Source of the DNA: Meinhardsimonia xiamenensis
GTDB lineage: Bacteria; Pseudomonadota; Alphaproteobacteria; Rhodobacterales; Rhodobacteraceae
Assembly (NCBI RefSeq): GCF_900102905.1
Contig: NZ_FNFV01000002.1
Span: 310,001-374,000 of the forward strand
Direction of reading: 5' to 3'
DNA length: 64,000 bases
The position numbers and the translations under genes are program-made. Of the stretch, positions 59,338 through 64,000 are shown in pieces (positions within the stretch are counted from its first letter, which is position 1; every line of letters begins with the position of its first letter). Under the pieces are notes generated by a model. The model had not been told where the DNA came from. It did no database searches and saw nothing but the letters and a program-made list of their open reading frames with translations.

Positions 59338-59493
59338 GCACCATGGTCGGTGCCTGGCCTGGCAGGGCCCTCTCCCGGCGCCCGACATGTTGCGTCGTCG
59401 CAATATGCGGCCGCGAAATGCAGCCCCGGATTCGCTGCGGCGCAGAAGTTGTCCACAACGGCGAATGAGGTTTGAGCCGCCTTTGGCGACGCG

Positions 59494-59540
59494 CGGCAAG
59501 GCGGCAATGCCCTTGGCCTGCAAGGGATTATGCCTTGCCG
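59494..59540. other. Nested RNA-like hairpin between tRNA-Pro and nrdJ
   Basis: Outer stem CGGCAAGGC (59494-59502) with GCCTTGCCG (59532-59540); inner stem CCCTTG (59510-59515) with CAAGGG (59521-59526) around GCCTG. Such an element is unlikely by chance and could be a small RNA or mRNA leader structure. Confidence 0.5.
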
Positions 59541-59703
59541 TTGGTCGGGGCCGGCGGAAGCGGCGCGCAGGGGTGAATCAATCGCGCGGATTGCGCGGCC
59601 GCAGCGTCCGCCTGCGTCAAGCCGAATTCGTCGCTCGAAGGGTGAATTCTTCGCTTGACCGGCGGGGCCGAGATGGCTCAGTTTGTAGGGGCCGGCCAGC
59701 GCT

Positions 59704-59719
59704 GCACTAGATGTTGTGG
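59704..59719 (+). promoter_or_regulatory. Candidate NrdR box upstream of nrdJ
   Basis: GCACTAGATGTTGTGG resembles the NrdR box pattern (CACwAtATaTwGTG) with two mismatches in the centre. NrdR represses ribonucleotide reductase genes; boxes usually occur in pairs about 31 bases apart, and no convincing partner was found, so this is tentative. Confidence 0.4.
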
Positions 59720-59902
59720 CCTGGACGGGGCAGGAACGGATCACCTTCAGGCACTGCCCGCCGCTGCGGGACCAAGGGCGACCGCGCTGTGCGCCGCCCG
59801 GCCGGTGGTCCCTGTCCTGTTCCGGCGGCTGAGGAACCGGCGCGGCCCGCGCGAAGACGGGCGCGCTCGGGGCAGGGAAAACGAAGGACGGGAAGACGCC
59901 AG

Positions 59903-63598
<3,696 letters not shown>

Positions 63599-63609
63599 GG
63601 AGACCAACG

Positions 63610-63957
63610 ATGGCGACAGCTGCGATAAAGCTCGACGGGTGCAAAGGAGTTACCCTCAAAAAAATCACTACGGTCGGATTCGATCATTCCATCGAAGCGA
63701 ATGATTGCGAGAATGTAAATGCTGAGGACATCAAAGCCCAGAAGAGAATGCGCTATGATTATGCCGAATTATTGAAGTGCGTTCCCGAGCTTTCTATTAT
63801 TTCGGCCCAGGATATAGATCGGATCGTGAGCAACGTTCCCAGAAAAAAATCGAAGGCGATACTCTTTCTAGTGGAGAAACTCAGACCTTTTTATGACGCG
63901 TCCGCTAAGGAGGTCGCTCGCAAAATTGTCGAATATCTGTGGAGTGTTTTTTCCTGA
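63610..63957 (+). CDS. AT-rich small gene, unknown function, probable horizontal acquisition
   Basis: 115 residues from the ATG at 63610, 11 bases after the nrdJ stop; ribosome site weak (TTGAGGAGACC is within the nrdJ tail). Base composition is far more AT-rich than all neighbours (many AAA, AAT, ATT codons), typical of a recent arrival. The N-terminus IKLDGCKGVTLKKITTVGFD and IEANDCENVNAEDIKAQ look like short beta-strand turns; the C-terminus is helical (SKAILFLVEKLRPFYDASAK). No family recognised; two Cys. The window ends 43 bases later, still AT-rich, so the gene may open an island. Confidence 0.6.
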   Translation: MATAAIKLDGCKGVTLKKITTVGFDHSIEANDCENVNAEDIKAQKRMRYDYAELLKCVPELSIISAQDIDRIVSNVPRKKSKAILFLVEKLRPFYDASAKEVARKIVEYLWSVFS

Positions 63958-64000
63958 CTTGAAGTATGAAGGTTTTTTCACCTCCTTAATAATATGTCCA

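Larger units (their letters stand above)
59269..59902 (+). promoter_or_regulatory. 634-base gene-free, hairpin-rich region upstream of nrdJ
   Basis: No credible coding frame. In order: a hairpin TGCGGCGC (59291-59298)/GCGCCGCA (59307-59314); the 21-base repeat copy 2 (59317-59337); GGCACC (59337-59342)/GGTGCC (59349-59354); a strong nested structure 59494-59540; a pair of 15-base direct repeats (59624-59638 and 59644-59658); a -35-like TTGACC (59655-59660); and an NrdR-like word at 59704-59719. Some of it likely controls nrdJ, and an sRNA is possible. Confidence 0.5.

Noticed and set aside
59450-59460. DnaA-box-like word TTGTCCACAA suggesting a replication origin
   Set aside because: Single copy with a mismatch, no dnaA, repABC or AT-rich unwinding region nearby.
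59269-59902. Cobalamin riboswitch upstream of nrdJ
   Set aside because: Expected for a B12-dependent enzyme in some bacteria, but no B12 box word or the typical long multi-stem arrangement was found.

Overview
The window is GC-rich (roughly 65-70% by eye) and tightly packed. It is a chromosomal segment from an alphaproteobacterium, most likely a Rhodobacterales/Rhodobacteraceae member. The basis is the class I PHA cluster phaZ<>phaC-phaP-phaR, the tolQRAB-pal-cpoB-tilS-ftsH block, the sulfolipid operon sqdBDC, a B12-dependent ribonucleotide reductase, DUF2842 and DUF6524 membrane proteins, and frequent GTG/TTG starts with ATGA/GTGA/TGATG gene overlaps. No rRNA, CRISPR array, insertion sequence or integrase was seen. 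One tRNA, tRNA-Pro(UGG), is present.

Left part. 1-3580 is an aromatic meta-cleavage cluster: a 4-oxalomesaconate hydratase (GalB type), a type I (VOC) extradiol dioxygenase and a CHA/HMG aldolase cut by the window edge. A LysR-type regulator with two tandem DNA-binding domains diverges from it. 3726-7318 holds two small secreted proteins, a cold-shock protein, an ArsC/Spx-like protein and thrS. 7642-11183 holds three alpha/beta hydrolases, one without its nucleophile, and an SDR. 11104-15695 is the polyhydroxybutyrate cluster with two clear PhaR-type operators before the phasin gene. 15737-22484 is one minus-strand operon joining a polar-amino-acid-type ABC transporter to gamma-glutamyl-polyamine type enzymes (glutamine-synthetase-like ligase, class I amidotransferase, FAD amine oxidase). 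It reads as a polyamine or amine uptake and breakdown unit.

Middle part. A PhnD-like/TerB-like gene pair is followed by pyrG, secG and purA, then a 1041-residue acidic low-complexity protein divergent from thiamine pyrophosphokinase. Next come folD and fhs (one-carbon metabolism), ftsH, tilS and the Tol-Pal envelope system read leftwards, and sqdB-sqdD-sqdC (sulfoquinovosyl lipid synthesis) read rightwards.

Right part. ung-trpD-trpG, a YibQ-like divergent polysaccharide deacetylase and trpE follow, then ppiD, an aminotransferase, gpt and fabI. pdxH, a double cold-shock-domain protein, a DUF192 protein and tRNA-Pro come next. A 634-base gene-free stretch rich in hairpins and repeats lies between the tRNA and nrdJ. 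The window ends with a small gene whose AT-rich base use is unlike everything else here, possibly the edge of an acquired island.

The main points for a second look are the type I dioxygenase in a GalB/GalC context, the double-HTH LysR protein, the nucleophile-less hydrolase beside the PHB genes, a 21-base repeat found on both strands next to hairpins, the structured nrdJ leader and the AT-rich gene at the right edge.
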